This document shows positions 6,312 through 7,760 of a stretch of DNA of 7,760 nucleotides, one piece after another. The stretch is taken from the NCBI GenBank assembly GCA_025937075.1, contig JAICSD010000210.1, positions 1 to 7,760 of the forward strand, written 5' to 3'. The position numbers and the translations under genes were made by a program. The notes beneath the pieces are model-generated. The model searched no databases. It worked only from the letters and a program-made list of their open reading frames with translations, and had not been told where the DNA came from. Positions within the stretch are counted from its first letter, which is position 1. Every line of letters starts with the position of its first letter. This DNA is from Vicinamibacteria bacterium (GTDB taxonomy: Bacteria > Acidobacteriota > Vicinamibacteria > Vicinamibacterales > 2-12-FULL-66-21).

Positions 6312-7760
6312 AGACACGCACCGGCCGCGCGGCGGCGGCGGTTCTCGTTGCGATCGTGGCGCTCGGGGCGGCGCTGCGGTTCCGGGCCGTGTCCTACGGT
6401 CTGCCCGCGATTTTCAATCCCGACGAAATCCCGATTCTCAGCCGCGCGCTCGCGTTCGCGAAGGGGGATCTGAACCCGCACAACTTCCTGTATCCGACGC
6501 TGTACTTCTACGCGCTGTTCGCCTGGGAAACGCTGTACTTCGTCGTGGGGCGCGTCGCTGGCATCTATCACTCCGTCGCGGATTTTCAGAACGCGTTTTT
6601 CGTCGATCCGTCGCGGCTCGTCCTCGTGGGCCGCACGTTGACCGCGACATTCGGAGTGGCCAGCATCGTGGCGGTGTACGACGCCGGCCGCCGGTTCTTC
6701 GACCGGCAGGTCGGGATCGGTGCGGCCCTCTTCCTGGCCGTCGCGCCGTTCGCGGTCCGCGACGCGCACTACGTGAAGCTGGACGTGCCGACGGCGTTCT
6801 TCGTGACGCTGACGTATGCCGCGCTCGCGCGGATCGTCGTCAGCGACCCCAGCGGTCCCGCATCGCGGCCGTGGTCGTGGGCGCTCGCCGGGTATGTCGG
6901 CGGCCTGGCGATGGCATCGCACTATTACGCGCTCTTCATCTGCGTGCCCTTCGCGGCCGCCGCTGTCGTTCAGGGAGAACGAAGCGGCAATTGGCGCGCG
7001 GCGGCGGGCCTGCTCCTCGCCGCAGCCCTCGGCACGATCGCCGGGTTCGTCACCGGCTGTCCTTTCTTCTTCGTCGAACCGCGGACGGCCATGCGCGATA
7101 TCGCAGGCGTCCGTCAAGTCGACATCGATCGCGCGGTCGGCTCCGCGCAGGGCGCGTTTCCAACGCTCGACGCGTACTTCCACATGCTCTGGACGGACGC
7201 GATCGGCTGGCCCGTATTCGCGGCGTCGCTGCTCGGCCTCGCGACCGCCGGCTGGCGGCGCGGTCTCGTCCTCGTGAGCTTCCCGATCGCGTTCCTGGCG
7301 TTCATCGGCCACACCGTGCCGGAGAGCCGCTACCTGAACGTGCTGCTGCCGGTCATCGCCGTCGCCGGAGCCGCCGGTGTGGTGTGGACGCTGCGCCGCC
7401 TGCGTGCCGCGACTGTGCCCGTGACGGCAGCGGCGTTCCTGCTCTGCGCCAGCCCGGGGCTGCTCCTCAGTGTCCGCTCGGATCGCTTCTTCCTGATGCG
7501 AGATACGCGTGCACTGGCGGCCGACTACATCGTGCAGCACGTCGCGCCGGGCGCCTCGATCCTGATTCAGCCATACAGCGCACCGCTGGCTCGCACGCGT
7601 GAGTCCATCATCGACGCGTTGCGGCGTCACCTTGGCTCGGAGAGCCGGGCCTCTATCAAGTTTCAGTTACAGCTCTCCGCCACCCCGTATCCGTCGCCGG
7701 CGTACCGGCTCATCTATCTCGGCGACGGCGGTGACGATCCGGACAAGATCTACGTGTCAC
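6308..7760 (+). CDS. Family 39 (GT-C) membrane glycosyltransferase, 3' truncated
   Basis: This open frame has no stop before the right edge (484 complete codons). It begins with GTG at 6308, which overlaps the flippase stop and has a GGGAG ribosome site. The product is a multi-pass inner-membrane protein of the ArnT/PMT-like family, which transfers sugar from a polyprenyl-phosphate donor on the periplasmic side. After a first helix at about residues 8-23, FNPDE (36-40) supplies the acidic pair expected of the catalytic D/E in the first periplasmic loop. It is followed by GDLNPHNFLYPTLYFY at 53-68, a typical family stretch. RDAHYVKLDVPTAFF at 151-165 matches the second conserved loop, where the family has a conserved His and Asp. 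Many hydrophobic helices follow, then PESRYLNVLLPV and a soluble C-terminal part reaching GDGGDDPDKIYVS at the edge. By its features it is close to complete and probably ends soon after the window. The substrate is unknown; its position beside the flippase suggests it decorates the exported glycan. Confidence 0.88.
   Translation, partial: MKTRTGRAAAAVLVAIVALGAALRFRAVSYGLPAIFNPDEIPILSRALAFAKGDLNPHNFLYPTLYFYALFAWETLYFVVGRVAGIYHSVADFQNAFFVDPSRLVLVGRTLTATFGVASIVAVYDAGRRFFDRQVGIGAALFLAVAPFAVRDAHYVKLDVPTAFFVTLTYAALARIVVSDPSGPASRPWSWALAGYVGGLAMASHYYALFICVPFAAAAVVQGERSGNWRAAAGLLLAAALGTIAGFVTGCPFFFVEPRTAMRDIAGVRQVDIDRAVGSAQGAFPTLDAYFHMLWTDAIGWPVFAASLLGLATAGWRRGLVLVSFPIAFLAFIGHTVPESRYLNVLLPVIAVAGAAGVVWTLRRLRAATVPVTAAAFLLCASPGLLLSVRSDRFFLMRDTRALAADYIVQHVAPGASILIQPYSAPLARTRESIIDALRRHLGSESRASIKFQLQLSATPYPSPAYRLIYLGDGGDDPDKIYVS

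Noticed and set aside
6083..7630. Long minus-strand open frame (515 residues) opposite the second glycosyltransferase
   Set aside because: Same Arg/Glu/Asp/His-rich shadow composition. The plus-strand frame from 6308 has the GT39 motifs, a ribosome site and the coupled start.

Overview
The window is GC-rich and densely coded on the plus strand. It looks like part of a bacterial locus for building and exporting a surface glycan. The GC-rich third positions, GTG and TTG starts, tight gene spacing and the style of the proteins would fit Acidobacteriota (for example Vicinamibacteria) or another high-GC Gram-negative lineage. No marker gene is present, so the taxon is inference. The STN-domain protein with a signal peptide supports a cell with a periplasm and outer membrane.

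Layout, all on the plus strand. (1) 1-1051: the C-terminal part of a multi-pass membrane protein resembling GT-C/family 39 glycosyltransferases, cut by the left edge. (2) 1077-2039: an NAD-dependent nucleotide-sugar epimerase/dehydratase. (3) 2055-3014: a radical SAM enzyme with a SPASM-type C-terminal cysteine set. These three are 25 and 15 bases apart and probably form one transcription unit. (4) 3015-3186: the only sizeable gap (172 bases), holding an imperfect inverted repeat with a third copy of its arm. (5) 3187-3924: a secreted STN-domain protein with a long Pro/Gly-rich tail. (6) 3942-4649: a class I SAM-dependent methyltransferase. (7) 4659-6311: a Wzx-like polysaccharide flippase starting at TTG. 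(8) 6308-7760: a second family 39-like membrane glycosyltransferase, overlapping the flippase by 4 bases (GTGA) and running off the right edge. Genes 5-8 are 17, 9 and -4 bases apart and probably form a second transcription unit.

How the genes may work together (inference from family knowledge): the epimerase/dehydratase would supply or alter an NDP-sugar. The radical SAM enzyme and methyltransferase could modify the sugar, the glycan or an attached molecule. The flippase would move the lipid-linked glycan across the inner membrane. The two GT-C-like proteins would transfer sugars from polyprenyl-phosphate donors on the periplasmic side. The STN protein is the odd member: its domain usually belongs to secretins or TonB-dependent receptors, and neither is present here.

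No RNA gene, CRISPR array, insertion sequence or transposase was seen. The long minus-strand open frames are shadows of GC-rich coding sequence. The biology is mostly that of an ordinary glycan locus. The points that most merit a second look are the intergenic repeat, the orphan STN protein and the radical SAM enzyme.
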